Shown: positions 48,458 through 60,580, counted from the stretch's first letter. The stretch is 64,000 nt of DNA from Shewanella basaltis (GCF_023283885.1 NZ_JAKILA010000009.1:82617-146616); one strand, 5' to 3'. Numbers and translations are program-made. The notes: a model not told the origin generated them from the sequence alone.

Positions 48458-49687
48458 TTGCGAGTATTGATTGTTGAAGATTCTCATATGGTATCTAAGG
48501 TACTTAAGCATTTAATTGTTCAAGAATTAGGGTATCACGTAGACATTGCTCCAGATATGTCCTGCGCGCTGACATTATTAGAGCAACATCAATACTTTGT
48601 TGTTGTAGCCGATTTAAATTTACCTGACGCATCAAATGGCGACATTGTGCGTCTGGTATTATCGTCTTATAAAACCCCTTGTATTGTGCTGACCAGTAAT
48701 TTAGACGCTCATCAACGGCGTGAAATCCTTAAACTTGGTATTGTGGACTATATTCCTAAAGATAATCGATATAGCTACCAGTATGTTGTTAAGCTTATAG
48801 ATAGGTTATACCGTAACCAACAGGTTAAGGTGTTAGTGGCCGATGACTCTGTCGTGAGCCGCAAGTTTGTGCGTATGTTATTAGAGCATCATTTGTTTCA
48901 GGTGCTAGAGGCGAATGACGGTGAAGAAGCCCTTGAGGTGCTCGAGCGCGAACCTGACATCCAATTGCTTATTACTGATTACAATATGCCGAAAATTGAC
49001 GGTGTTGAGCTTATTTTACGCGTACGTGAAAAGTATCATCGTGAAGATATTGCCATTATTGGCTTATCGAATGACAACGACGAAAGTTTGTCGGCTAAAT
49101 TCATTAAAAATGGGGCGAATGACTTTTTGCAAAAACCGTTTGTGCATGAAGAGTTTCATTGCCGTGTACTAAACACCCTAGATTCGCTTGATATGATGCG
49201 TAATCTATGGGCTAAAGCCAATCGAGATTATTTAACCAAATCTTATACCCGTCGGTATTTTTTCAGTCAACATGACACCAAAGACAGTGAAAGCGGGCGG
49301 TTAACAGTGGCATTGCTGGACATCGATTTTTTTAAAAAAATTAATGATACACATGGCCATGATACCGGCGATCAAGTGTTAATTGAGTTTGCTCAGCGAC
49401 TCGAAAACGCCTTTGGTGCTAATTTTACTGTTGCACGCTTTGGGGGTGAAGAGTTTGTTATTGCCTTTAAAGGTTTAGACAGTACTAAGGCCAGCACCTT
49501 AATCAATAAATTTAGAGAGCAGTGTGCTGCTAATCCTATCAACACCAGTGCAGGTGATTTGCATGTGTCGTTTAGTTGTGGTGTGTCGACAAGAGAAAAT
49601 GAAACCTTAGACCATGCACTGCAACGTGCAGATGAATTACTGTATCAAGCTAAGGCTGCAGGTCGAAACCAGGTCATGAGTCAGTAA
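48458..49687 (+). CDS. Response regulator with two receiver domains and a GGDEF domain (diguanylate cyclase)
   Basis: A 409-residue protein: receiver 1 (VLIVEDSHM; phospho-site in VVADLNLPDA; YIPKD), receiver 2 (VLVADDSVVSRKFV; ITDYNMP; LQKPF) and a GGDEF domain with an intact GGEEF at residues 329-333 (ARFGGEEFVIAF). It should make c-di-GMP when phosphorylated. No RxxD inhibitory site is seen before the motif. The start is TTG 48458 (AAGG eight bases ahead); GTG 48449 is the alternative. It lacks a kinase partner nearby. Confidence 0.88.
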   Translation: MRVLIVEDSHMVSKVLKHLIVQELGYHVDIAPDMSCALTLLEQHQYFVVVADLNLPDASNGDIVRLVLSSYKTPCIVLTSNLDAHQRREILKLGIVDYIPKDNRYSYQYVVKLIDRLYRNQQVKVLVADDSVVSRKFVRMLLEHHLFQVLEANDGEEALEVLEREPDIQLLITDYNMPKIDGVELILRVREKYHREDIAIIGLSNDNDESLSAKFIKNGANDFLQKPFVHEEFHCRVLNTLDSLDMMRNLWAKANRDYLTKSYTRRYFFSQHDTKDSESGRLTVALLDIDFFKKINDTHGHDTGDQVLIEFAQRLENAFGANFTVARFGGEEFVIAFKGLDSTKASTLINKFREQCAANPINTSAGDLHVSFSCGVSTRENETLDHALQRADELLYQAKAAGRNQVMSQ

Positions 49688-49947
49688 TACCATTGCGCAT
49701 TAATAAGTGACCACTGTGAATGCGTCCAGCGGTTTTTGATTAAGGCGTCGCTATGTAGTCATGGTGGTTCCTTTTCAAATAGCGAGAACCGCAAAGCAAA
49801 ATCGGCTGGGGCATTCCTTTTAGGATAGTGTTAAAAGGGCTTACACTGCGCTGCATGACGTCGAAAGAGAATCACTATTCGTTCAGTCATTCGCCTTGTT
49901 TAAGCCCTTTTAAATTCTCGCTGAGATATCACTTACTAACGCGCAAT
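49688..49947 (+). mobile_element. MITE-like element, family 1, copy E
   Basis: A near-full copy: TACCATTGCGCATTAATAAG at the left, TCTCGCTGAG...TAACGCGCAAT at the right, where the terminal GGTA is lost. It begins at the base after the stop codon of the diguanylate cyclase gene and is close to copy A over most of its length. Confidence 0.8.
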
Positions 49948-49965
49948 AAATGAGTTGTGATAAAC

Positions 49966-50001
49966 AAAACGCCGTTGATGCAATGTATCAACGGCGTTTT
50001 T
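49966..50001 (+). terminator. Terminator downstream of the ketosynthase/cyclase genes
   Basis: AAAACGCCGTTGAT and ATCAACGGCGTTTT pair perfectly around a seven-base loop, followed by T. It lies just past the family 1 element and probably was the original terminator of the upstream genes. Confidence 0.8.
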
Positions 50002-50063
50002 GTTGGTTCAATTTAAGGGACGCTATGTCGTGATATCAATCAGCACAAAAATGTGATCATACT

Positions 50064-50261
50064 TAACCTGAGCTCGGGATAAGGGATGAACTTATACTAT
50101 TTAAAATCAACATGTTATCCATTCTCACTTTCAAGCTTGTCATTTGTTCTGCTAACAAGGCGAATTGACGCGTCAATAGCTAGCCTATTGTAAGTCGATT
50201 CAACGCAGTGAGCAGGGCAAAGGACTGTTTGAAAGGCATTTATTATCCCGAACTCAGGTTA
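50064..50261 (+). mobile_element. MITE-like element, family 2, copy 3 (diverged)
   Basis: Ends TAACCTGAGCTCGGGATAA and TTATCCCGAACTCAGGTTA; the core GCTAACAAGGCGAATTGACG and GCAAAGGACTG matches copies 1 and 2, but the left third differs widely. Confidence 0.7.
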
Positions 50262-50400
50262 CTTACTGGCTAACAGCGCTGATAACATCGTACAAGTTTT
50301 GCAGGTAGCGCAGCGGCCTCGCTGCCATTTCTGCCCTGTTCTAAGCGATTTTTCCGGCGTAATATCTGATCATTTATTTATCCTGATGGCATTAATCCTG

Positions 50401-52752
50401 TTATAACAACCAAGCGTAACTTAGCTTCATAAAGTACGTTTTCTCATGTTGGGTTAATGAATCTAAGTCATCGTTTGCTGCAAATGCATCAGAATAGCCG
50501 ACATAAAATACACTTTGCGGGTTTAATTTATAGCCATAAAGTAATTCATTACCTAAGTCTCGATAACGCTTATCCGGTCGTTGATATAGGTACAAAGTAG
50601 GATCACGCTCAATTTGGGTATACACACTGCTTAAACGAATAAAGCTGTTGAGAGTTAATTGCCAATTTAAGCGCACGTCACTTAGGTTTGCGGTAAATAA
50701 ACGGCCATCGTCAACATCCAAAATTTGATAACGGTGTGAGATGTCGAGCACTAGCGACTCAGTTAGTTTCCATTCAAGCCCCGGGTTAAACATCTGCACT
50801 TTAGCTGGGCGATTATTGGCAAAATCGATATCATCACCCAAATACATATCGAGCTCTAACGTTAAAGCGCTGACAGGGGTAAAGTTGGTATACAACCAGC
50901 CTAAGGTTTCTTCGAACATCGTGGTATTTTGGTCAATGTCAATCACACTGGGGTTATGGCGTCTGCCCACACGCTCGCGTTGTATCATGCCTGTTGCAAT
51001 GTAACTTTGTAGGCCTCCTTCAAGTTCAATAAACATTTCCGTTTCTTGTTCGAGACGCTCGTTATTTTGGCTATGGGTAATGTCCCAATCTCCGCCTAAC
51101 TCTATGCGGCTAAAAAAATGGTTGTCTGGATACCAAATATAACCGCCACCAAACACATACTTAGTTAAATCAACTTTATCAATAAAACCTAAATCGGCTC
51201 TAAAATCGCTACCAATCGATTCATAATTTGTTGATACATACCAGTTTCTGCGCTCATGTTGATAAGCGATATTGTACATTGCATCGTTAAATTCACCGTT
51301 TTTATTGGTGCGCAGTACTCGCTCGTTAATGGCACAATTGCCCATTTCACAGTCATCAATGGTGTCACTACAATCGTCTGGGCCACAAAACTGATTAAAA
51401 AAGTCATCTGGGTATTGAGTTTGCGAATGGGCATATTGCGCCGTAAAGGTGTCTTGCTTTGTCGGTTGATATTTTACGTCCATACTGGCCAAATAATTAT
51501 GGTAATCATCCGCTTGTTTTAAGGTCACTAAACCACCAATCGAGAATTGCTTGCTGGGGTCAAATCGATAGCGAGTTGCAACGTTATGGCTTTGCTCATT
51601 GATCACGGCAATGTCTGAACTGAGATTACCGGGCACCAAAAATTGGCTTTGAATGTCATTAGCCGCCAACATGGCAAAGGTGTGGTCATCTGTCTTACTG
51701 GTCAGTTTAATACCGTAATCGGGTGAGCCAATATTGCGGGTGTGGAGTAATGCTAACTGGGTATCAAAATAGTCTTTGTTGTCTAAAAAAAACGCGCGTT
51801 TTTCAGGGAAAAATAGCGCAAAAGTGTTATTTACATCTAATTGCCCTGCATCGGCTTCTACTTGAGAGAAATCCGGATTAACCGTAGCGTTTAACAAGGT
51901 TGTGGGGGTGATCCCCCAACGCAAGTCAACACCGGCTTCAACGTTGCTGCTATCTTGCCATGGCCCCCTAGGTGCAAGTTCTCGTTGGTGGCTTTGATCG
52001 GCAACAAAAGATGGCGTTATTTGTAGGTCTTTGCCTTGTGTTGCCCCAGCAAGGCCTGAGGCGGTACCCAGTTGGCAAAGTTGGCAAGACACATTACGAT
52101 CAATTTGGTGAGTCGAGAACCTGTGGGTTTCATTGCGCGGGTAAAAACGGATTAATTCGATTCCCCATGTTTGTAACGGGTGACTGTCATCAAAGTTAAA
52201 CAAGCGCAGCGGCAGTTGTATTTCAACCTGGTAACCTTGTTGAGTTAATTTGCCTTTGCTGTACCAAATACCGTCCCAGGCATCGCTTTCTTCGCCTGTT
52301 AGCTCGTTTTCGATGGAATCACTTTGTACTCCATAAGCGTTTATAAAAAATTGATAAGCAAGACGGGCATTATTAAAGGTATCAAGTTTTATACCCACCA
52401 TATCGTCGCCCCAGGACTTATCTCGATCTCTTAGGTTTACCCTGATATTTTCGGGTGATGGGTCATGGGCGATAAACGCAAAATATAAACTGGTTTTAGA
52501 GGCAAAAACTTTCGCGTAAGTTGTTACCGGGGCGGCAATATTCTCACCCGGTGAGGTTTCGTATTTTAACATAACCTGTGCAGCTTGCTGCCAAACAGGC
52601 TCATTGAAATCACCATCGATGTCGATATCTTGGTTGATTGTTGGGATGTCTAAATGAAATTGTTGGCTAGAACCGGCAACACTGGTTTGGGGAGCAACAG
52701 CAAAAAACAAACCAGCGGCAAGCACGGCACGAAAAGTATTAATCACAATCAC
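50401..52752 (-). CDS. Outer-membrane protein with CBM9-like N-terminus (DUF5916 family)
   Basis: A 783-residue exported protein. After the signal peptide comes a beta-sandwich like the carbohydrate-binding CBM9 domain (IDGDFNEPVWQQAAQV; YFAFIAHDPSP; DDMVGIKLDTF), then a long barrel-like C-terminal region with FFPEKRAFFLDN and FSQVEADAGQLDVNNTFALF, characteristic of DUF5916. The last residues are hydrophobic (KLSYAWLL), as in outer-membrane barrels. Function is unknown; a role in nutrient or peptide handling is possible. The start is GTG 52752 (AGAG seven bases ahead). Confidence 0.75.
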   Translation of the reverse strand: MIVINTFRAVLAAGLFFAVAPQTSVAGSSQQFHLDIPTINQDIDIDGDFNEPVWQQAAQVMLKYETSPGENIAAPVTTYAKVFASKTSLYFAFIAHDPSPENIRVNLRDRDKSWGDDMVGIKLDTFNNARLAYQFFINAYGVQSDSIENELTGEESDAWDGIWYSKGKLTQQGYQVEIQLPLRLFNFDDSHPLQTWGIELIRFYPRNETHRFSTHQIDRNVSCQLCQLGTASGLAGATQGKDLQITPSFVADQSHQRELAPRGPWQDSSNVEAGVDLRWGITPTTLLNATVNPDFSQVEADAGQLDVNNTFALFFPEKRAFFLDNKDYFDTQLALLHTRNIGSPDYGIKLTSKTDDHTFAMLAANDIQSQFLVPGNLSSDIAVINEQSHNVATRYRFDPSKQFSIGGLVTLKQADDYHNYLASMDVKYQPTKQDTFTAQYAHSQTQYPDDFFNQFCGPDDCSDTIDDCEMGNCAINERVLRTNKNGEFNDAMYNIAYQHERRNWYVSTNYESIGSDFRADLGFIDKVDLTKYVFGGGYIWYPDNHFFSRIELGGDWDITHSQNNERLEQETEMFIELEGGLQSYIATGMIQRERVGRRHNPSVIDIDQNTTMFEETLGWLYTNFTPVSALTLELDMYLGDDIDFANNRPAKVQMFNPGLEWKLTESLVLDISHRYQILDVDDGRLFTANLSDVRLNWQLTLNSFIRLSSVYTQIERDPTLYLYQRPDKRYRDLGNELLYGYKLNPQSVFYVGYSDAFAANDDLDSLTQHEKTYFMKLSYAWLL

Positions 52753-52862
52753 AGTTTCTCTTTATTGTTATTTTGGTTATTGTCGCAAAAAAGTGCACTG
52801 ATGGCAGGTCTGACTTGTGACTAAAATATCAATCAATTGTTACAGGATATTGGCTAAACAAA

Positions 52863-52886
52863 AAGCCTGTTCGGCAGAACAGGCTT
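52863..52886 (-). terminator. Terminator of cysZ
   Basis: AAGCCTGTTC and GAACAGGCTT are perfect complements around GGCA; the minus strand continues into TTTT. It lies 30 bases past the cysZ stop. Confidence 0.85.
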
Positions 52887-52916
52887 AAGGATGGCTTTTG
52901 TAACGCTGGGGAAAGC

Positions 52917-53690
52917 TTATTCTGGCGCGACTATCGGGTTTTTGTATGCTTCTCGATATTTATCAACCCACATAGAGGTTGCACCGCAAATGGCGACAGG
53001 CATGACGATAAAATTAACGATAGGGATCATTGAAAACAAGGTAACCGATGCGCCAAAACTATAACTGGATCCTTTGGTGTTTTTAAGCGCAAATTTCATG
53101 TCATCAAAGCTGACTTTATGGTTGTCAAATGGGTAGTCACAATATTGAATTGCCATCATCCATGCCGTAAACAAAAACCACAAAATTGGCGCAGCTGTTT
53201 GGCCAATGACAGGCACCCAAAACAATATTAAAAAGAGTAATGCTCTAGGAAGATAATATTTTAATTTTGTCCACTCTCGTCCAAGTACACGAGGCAAGTC
53301 TTTTATCATGTCGATAGAGCTGCCGGTGTTTAGATTTTTACCGGTAAGATGTTGCTCAACTTTTTCGGCGAGTAAACCATTAAACGGTGCCGCTAACCAG
53401 TTCATCACCGAACTAAATACAAACGACATCACAACTAACATGGTTAAGATTGCCAAGGGCCATAAAAAGAAATTCAACCAACTTAAATAGTCGGGCAATT
53501 GGCCGTTCATCCAGTCAAAAAGTTCTGTTAACTTGCCTACGGCAAAATACATTGCCCCAGCAAAAAGGACGATATTGATCAGTAGTGGGATAAACACAAA
53601 TGAGCGCAGACCCGGTTGTTTAATCAATTGAAAGCCTTGCATAAAATAATTAACACCGCTTTTTTTAACGGTCTGAGAATGATTTACCAT
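52917..53690 (-). CDS. cysZ: Sulfate transporter CysZ
   Basis: A 257-residue membrane protein with about six hydrophobic segments, including half-inserted hairpins. Family stretches are visible: GFQLIKQPGLRSFVFIPLLINIV (read in part), AAPFNGLLAEKVE, and the late FGASVTLFSMIPIVNFIVMPVAICGAT region. CysZ imports sulfate for cysteine synthesis and fits with cysK 6 kb away. It diverges from smc. Confidence 0.92.
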   Translation of the reverse strand: MVNHSQTVKKSGVNYFMQGFQLIKQPGLRSFVFIPLLINIVLFAGAMYFAVGKLTELFDWMNGQLPDYLSWLNFFLWPLAILTMLVVMSFVFSSVMNWLAAPFNGLLAEKVEQHLTGKNLNTGSSIDMIKDLPRVLGREWTKLKYYLPRALLFLILFWVPVIGQTAAPILWFLFTAWMMAIQYCDYPFDNHKVSFDDMKFALKNTKGSSYSFGASVTLFSMIPIVNFIVMPVAICGATSMWVDKYREAYKNPIVAPE

Positions 53691-53850
53691 TTAACGTGCC
53701 TATTTTGTGACTCATAATCTTGATTTTGACGAGCCAAACACAATAAAACAAGCGATAAACTGTTTCAAAAGGATAAAAATCGTTACAAAATGAAGATCAA
53801 TTGCTAAAGTGAGCTGCTTTTTTCTTTTAATGCGTACCTGAACTGGCAAC

Positions 53851-56800
53851 ATGAGATTAAAACAAATAAAACTTGCTGGATTTAAGTCGTTTGTAGACCC
53901 AACTAAAATCCCATTTGATAATGCGCTATCTGCCATTATCGGTCCTAATGGCTGCGGTAAATCCAATGTGATTGACGCTGTTCGTTGGGTGTTGGGTGAA
54001 AGCAGTGCCAAAAATTTACGCGGCGATTCGATGACAGACGTTATCTTTAATGGCTCATCTTCGCGTAAACCCATTTCTGTGGCGGGTGTTGAATTAGTCT
54101 TTGAAAATACTCAAGGGCGTTTAGCTGGCCAGTATGCCAGCTACCAAGAGATATCGGTTAAGCGGCAAGTCAATCGCGACAGTGAATCAAGCTACTTTTT
54201 AAACGGTCAAAAGTGTCGTCGTAAAGACATCACCGATCTCTTTATGGGAACGGGACTTGGGCCGCGTAGTTATGCCATTATCGAGCAAGGCACCATTTCC
54301 CGTTTAATCGAATCCAAACCTCAAGAGCTTCGCGTTTTTATTGAAGAAGCGGCCGGTATTTCGCGTTATAAAGAACGCCGGCGCGAAACAGAAAATCGTA
54401 TTCGTCACACACGTGAAAACCTAGACAGATTAAATGACATTAGGGTTGAACTGGGCGCACAGCTTGATAAATTATCACAACAAGCCAAGGCGGCATTACA
54501 ATACCGTGAGCTTAAAACCAATGAACGTTTGCTGCATAGTCAATTATTGGTTATACGTTATCAAGAGTTATTAACACAGACCGACAAGCTCGAAGGCGAA
54601 TTATCGGCGCTTGAGCTCCAATCTGCCCAGCAGCAGGTGATTTCACAACAGTCTGACACCAGTGTGACACAGCTGAAACAGCAGCTTGCCGAATTAAGTG
54701 ATTCAGAACATCAATTTGTTGAACAGTATTATGCTGCGGGAAACAACATCACTAAGCTAGAGCAGCAATTAAAACACCAGCAGCAACAAGACACACAATT
54801 ACAACAACAAATGAATGCATTACAGCAACAGCTAGCAGCAGGTGAACATGCCATTGCGGCTTTGCAAGACGATTATCAACGTTTGCTAGGACACGCCAAA
54901 GAATTAACACCACAATACGAACAAGCCCAAGCAGCGCTTGAATTAATCGATGAACAACTCGCTGTGGTTGAAGAGGCCTGTGATGAGCAACAATTACAGT
55001 TAACACAATATGCAGAAACCTTAGCATCAAGCAAAATGCAACTGGCGTTGTCACAGTCAACGTTAACTCATCAACAGCAAAGTTTGCAGCAGGTCGAGTT
55101 GCAAAAAACACAATTGTCCCAGGAGCTAGCCGCACTCGAACAACAAGATAATTTGTCACAGCTGACGCACTCACAAAATGAGTTAAACCAAATCACAATC
55201 GAGCTTGAGAACACGCTCAACGAACTACAACAAAGGCAGCAACAAGTTATAGCGGCTCAAGCTGCCGTAGACATGCACCGTGAACAGTATCAAACGCTAA
55301 AACAAACAATGACGCATCGTCATTCTCGTTTACAGCTTATTGATGAGTTGCTCGGCGCACAAACACTCTCAAGTGGTGAGCAATTGTGGCAGGTGATAGA
55401 GGTGCAGTCTGGCTGGGAAAACGCCGTTGATATGGTGTTGCATAGCTTGAGTCAATTCCCCGTATTAGCACCAGATGAAGCCGTGAACACTAACAGTGCA
55501 ATGGGGTTTGTTAAAGGACCACAACGCCACCATGTCGCCTTTAACACTCAGGTTAATCTGGCGCCTTGGTTAACGTCTGTACACTGGGTTAACACGCTTG
55601 ATGAGGCAAAACGCCTCTTAAGCGACATTAATGAAGATCACTATTTTGCAACCCAAGATGGTTACCTGGTGGGCCATGGTTTTGTGTTAAACCAGACCCA
55701 AGCTCAAACAGGGCAGTCTGCGATTGTGCTTAGCCAAGAGCGCGCTGTATTAAATGAACAACTCAGTGAACTAGAGCAACAGCTAATTGTGGCGCAGCAA
55801 ACATTAACCCAATGTACCCAAGACGCTGCAGCACAACAATTGCAGTTAAGCCAGGTGCAGCAGGGGTGTCATCAACTGCAAATTAGCCAAACCAAATTAC
55901 AATCTACCCTGGCAAGTTTGCAGCAGCAACATGACGACAAGCAACATAAACAGCAAAAAAGTCATTATACGCTAACCCAGCTTAAGCAGGCATATCTTGA
56001 TAAGCAAATGCAAATAGAAGCTTATGAAGAGCAAGTTATCGTTCAAGAACAAGTATTGTCTAACGCCATAAATCAACACGAAATTGCCCAGCATGCTTGG
56101 CAAAATAGCCAGGCCAAACTGCGAGAAATTAAAGCTAAACGAGTTGATGCGCTTAATTTGCTGACACAACAACAAACTCAATTGCAACAACATGCCACCC
56201 AACAAGCACTTAGCTTGCAGCAACTCCAACAAAAACAGGAAAAACAGGCTGAGTTATCGACGCAACATGCTCAATTACAACACCTGTTGCAAGATAATCA
56301 ATTTCTACGTGGTGAACATCAATTAGCGCAATTATCTGCTCAACTGACTGATATGCTTGAGCAACAACAAGCCTTGCAGCTACAATTGCAACAAAATAGA
56401 GCGCAACAAGCAGAGTTACAAGCTGATTTAGATAGCTCAGTAATGATGCAAAAACAACAGCTTGTCGTAATACAAGACTTGACTCAAAAGATAAGCGCGT
56501 TAAAGTTACGTCGTGAGGGATTAAAAGGCCAAGCCAATGCGCAGCTGCAATTATTACAAGAGCAGCAAATTCAGTTGCAACAGGTCATTGCCGATATGCC
56601 CGAACATGCCAGCGCAAACGTGTGGGCTGAGCAGCTAGAAAAAGTGAAGCAAAAAATAGTTCGCTTAGGTGCGATTAATCTTGCGGCAATTGAAGAATTT
56701 GAAACCCAGCGTGAACGCAAAGCCTATTTAGACAGCCAAGATGATGATTTAAATAAAGGGCTTTCCACGCTAGAAGATGCAATAAGAAAAATAGATAAAG

Positions 56801-57282
56801 AAACTAAAAGCCGCTTTAAGGCCACATTCGAAGCGGTTAATCACGATATAGGACAGTTATTTCCTAAAGTGTTTGGTGGTGGCAAGGCGTATTTAGCCCT
56901 CACCGATGACGACTTACTGGAAACCGGCGTAACCATTATGGCTCAACCGCCGGGTAAGAAGAATAGCACCATACATTTACTTAGTGGTGGAGAAAAAGCC
57001 TTAACCGCTTTATCATTAGTCTTTGCTATTTTTAGACTTAATCCAGCACCTTTTTGTATGTTAGATGAAGTTGATGCACCTTTGGATGACGCTAACGTTG
57101 AACGTTTTTGTCGGTTATTACAAGAAATGTCGCAAAGTGTGCAGTTTATTTATATCAGTCACAATAAAATAACGATGGAAATGGCTGATCAACTTATTGG
57201 CGTTACTATGCATGAACCTGGCGTTTCAAGGATAGTCGCAGTGGACATTGAAGCCGCCGTTGCCTTAGCCGATGCGGTATAA
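53851..57282 (+). CDS. smc: Chromosome partition protein SMC
   Basis: A 1143-residue SMC ATPase forming a V-shaped dimer with ScpA/ScpB (genes at 3041-4479). Walker A is GPNGCGKSN at 31-39, the hinge lies near residues 500-610 (WQVIEVQSGWENAVDMVL), the ABC signature is LLSGGEKALTAL and Walker B PFCMLDEVDAPLDD in the last 150 residues. The two coiled-coil arms are unusually rich in glutamine. The zipA gene begins 21 bases after the stop, so they form an operon. Confidence 0.95.
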   Translation: MRLKQIKLAGFKSFVDPTKIPFDNALSAIIGPNGCGKSNVIDAVRWVLGESSAKNLRGDSMTDVIFNGSSSRKPISVAGVELVFENTQGRLAGQYASYQEISVKRQVNRDSESSYFLNGQKCRRKDITDLFMGTGLGPRSYAIIEQGTISRLIESKPQELRVFIEEAAGISRYKERRRETENRIRHTRENLDRLNDIRVELGAQLDKLSQQAKAALQYRELKTNERLLHSQLLVIRYQELLTQTDKLEGELSALELQSAQQQVISQQSDTSVTQLKQQLAELSDSEHQFVEQYYAAGNNITKLEQQLKHQQQQDTQLQQQMNALQQQLAAGEHAIAALQDDYQRLLGHAKELTPQYEQAQAALELIDEQLAVVEEACDEQQLQLTQYAETLASSKMQLALSQSTLTHQQQSLQQVELQKTQLSQELAALEQQDNLSQLTHSQNELNQITIELENTLNELQQRQQQVIAAQAAVDMHREQYQTLKQTMTHRHSRLQLIDELLGAQTLSSGEQLWQVIEVQSGWENAVDMVLHSLSQFPVLAPDEAVNTNSAMGFVKGPQRHHVAFNTQVNLAPWLTSVHWVNTLDEAKRLLSDINEDHYFATQDGYLVGHGFVLNQTQAQTGQSAIVLSQERAVLNEQLSELEQQLIVAQQTLTQCTQDAAAQQLQLSQVQQGCHQLQISQTKLQSTLASLQQQHDDKQHKQQKSHYTLTQLKQAYLDKQMQIEAYEEQVIVQEQVLSNAINQHEIAQHAWQNSQAKLREIKAKRVDALNLLTQQQTQLQQHATQQALSLQQLQQKQEKQAELSTQHAQLQHLLQDNQFLRGEHQLAQLSAQLTDMLEQQQALQLQLQQNRAQQAELQADLDSSVMMQKQQLVVIQDLTQKISALKLRREGLKGQANAQLQLLQEQQIQLQQVIADMPEHASANVWAEQLEKVKQKIVRLGAINLAAIEEFETQRERKAYLDSQDDDLNKGLSTLEDAIRKIDKETKSRFKATFEAVNHDIGQLFPKVFGGGKAYLALTDDDLLETGVTIMAQPPGKKNSTIHLLSGGEKALTALSLVFAIFRLNPAPFCMLDEVDAPLDDANVERFCRLLQEMSQSVQFIYISHNKITMEMADQLIGVTMHEPGVSRIVAVDIEAAVALADAV

Positions 57283-57303
57283 ATTAGAAAGACAGGGATA
57301 CTA

Positions 57304-58374
57304 ATGAAAGATCTACAACTGGTGTTGTTTGTACTAGGCGCGATTGCAATTATTGCAGTGTTAGTGCACGGTTTTTGGTCAATTAGAAAACAACAACCTA
57401 AAGAGATGAAACAAAGCCCAATGGCAGGGTTTTATAAAGACCAAGCGCAACGTCGCGACTCCGAGGGGTTCGACGCAGACGGTATTGGTAAGGTGCGGGT
57501 ACGCAAGGCCGACGAAGTAGAAGAGACTGTCATAAAACCGGTTTTAAAAACCAATTTAAGCCAAAAAGCTCATCGTCCAGAAACACCTCAGAGCCATACG
57601 CCTCAGAGTCATACTCCTTTGCAAGACTCATTGCGTCAGCCTGACACGCCTGTAAGACAACCAACACAACAACCTTTGTTTGTAGACGATACCGCTCCTG
57701 CACCAACGGCACCAAGCTTGGCGCAACATGTTAATTCAGCGATGAGCTCACCGAAGAAAATTTTTAATTCTTCAACCAGCACGGCAAAACTTGAGAGCTA
57801 CACAGGTAAACCTTTGCCGCCAAGAGCTGAGCCTGCAAAAGCAGAGCCGGTAAAAGTTGAACCAAAAACCGTGCAAACAGAAGCACCAAAGGCTGCACCT
57901 AAGCCTGTTAGCACCAGTGAAAGCAAGCCGGAAAAAACAGCGACTCAAGCAGAGCAGCCTAGCGATCCAACAGATGTATTAGTGCTGCACATTGTTGCCA
58001 AACAAGGTTCGCAAATTCACGGTGCAGAGTTATTACCGAGTTTGTTATCGCTCAATTTTAAATTTGGCGACATGGATATTTTTCATCGTCACATCGATAA
58101 CGCTGGCAACGGAAAGGTATTATTTTCGTTGGCTAATATGTTAAAGCCTGGCGTGTTTGACCCAGATAACATGGAGCAGTTTGTGACTCAAGGCGTGGTA
58201 TTGTTTATGACATTGCCTGCCTTTGGTGATCCTATGATGAACTTCACCATTATGCTTAACTCTGCATATCAAATTGCTGATGACTTAGATGCTGATATTC
58301 TTGATGGCCAACGTCAGCCTTGGTCTGATGCGATTAAAAAAGACTACATTAGACGAGTCAATGCGGCTTTGTAG
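57304..58374 (+). CDS. zipA: Cell division protein ZipA
   Basis: A 356-residue division protein that tethers FtsZ to the membrane. It has an N-terminal transmembrane helix (LVLFVLGAIAIIAVLVHGFW), a long Pro/Gln/Lys/Glu linker (with short repeats PQSHT), and the C-terminal ZipA domain that binds the FtsZ tail (VLVLHIVAKQGSQIHGAELL onward). It is downstream of smc and upstream of ligA, an order common in gammaproteobacteria. Confidence 0.94.
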   Translation: MKDLQLVLFVLGAIAIIAVLVHGFWSIRKQQPKEMKQSPMAGFYKDQAQRRDSEGFDADGIGKVRVRKADEVEETVIKPVLKTNLSQKAHRPETPQSHTPQSHTPLQDSLRQPDTPVRQPTQQPLFVDDTAPAPTAPSLAQHVNSAMSSPKKIFNSSTSTAKLESYTGKPLPPRAEPAKAEPVKVEPKTVQTEAPKAAPKPVSTSESKPEKTATQAEQPSDPTDVLVLHIVAKQGSQIHGAELLPSLLSLNFKFGDMDIFHRHIDNAGNGKVLFSLANMLKPGVFDPDNMEQFVTQGVVLFMTLPAFGDPMMNFTIMLNSAYQIADDLDADILDGQRQPWSDAIKKDYIRRVNAAL

Positions 58375-58400
58375 TATAATCTGCTCAAGCTCAATGCTAT

Positions 58401-60526
<2,126 letters not shown>

Positions 60527-60580
60527 GCCAGAATGTACGAGTACTTTATTTATGTTGTTTGCTGCCGATAAGAGTCTACT

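Noticed and set aside
53712..54074. A 120-codon minus-strand frame at the start of smc
   Set aside because: It overlaps the well-supported SMC N-terminus in antisense and shows no domain or ribosome binding site.
54752..55174. A 140-codon antisense frame in smc
   Set aside because: It is the shadow of the Gln-rich coiled coil; CAA/CAG codons give long open antisense frames rich in Val, Leu and Cys.
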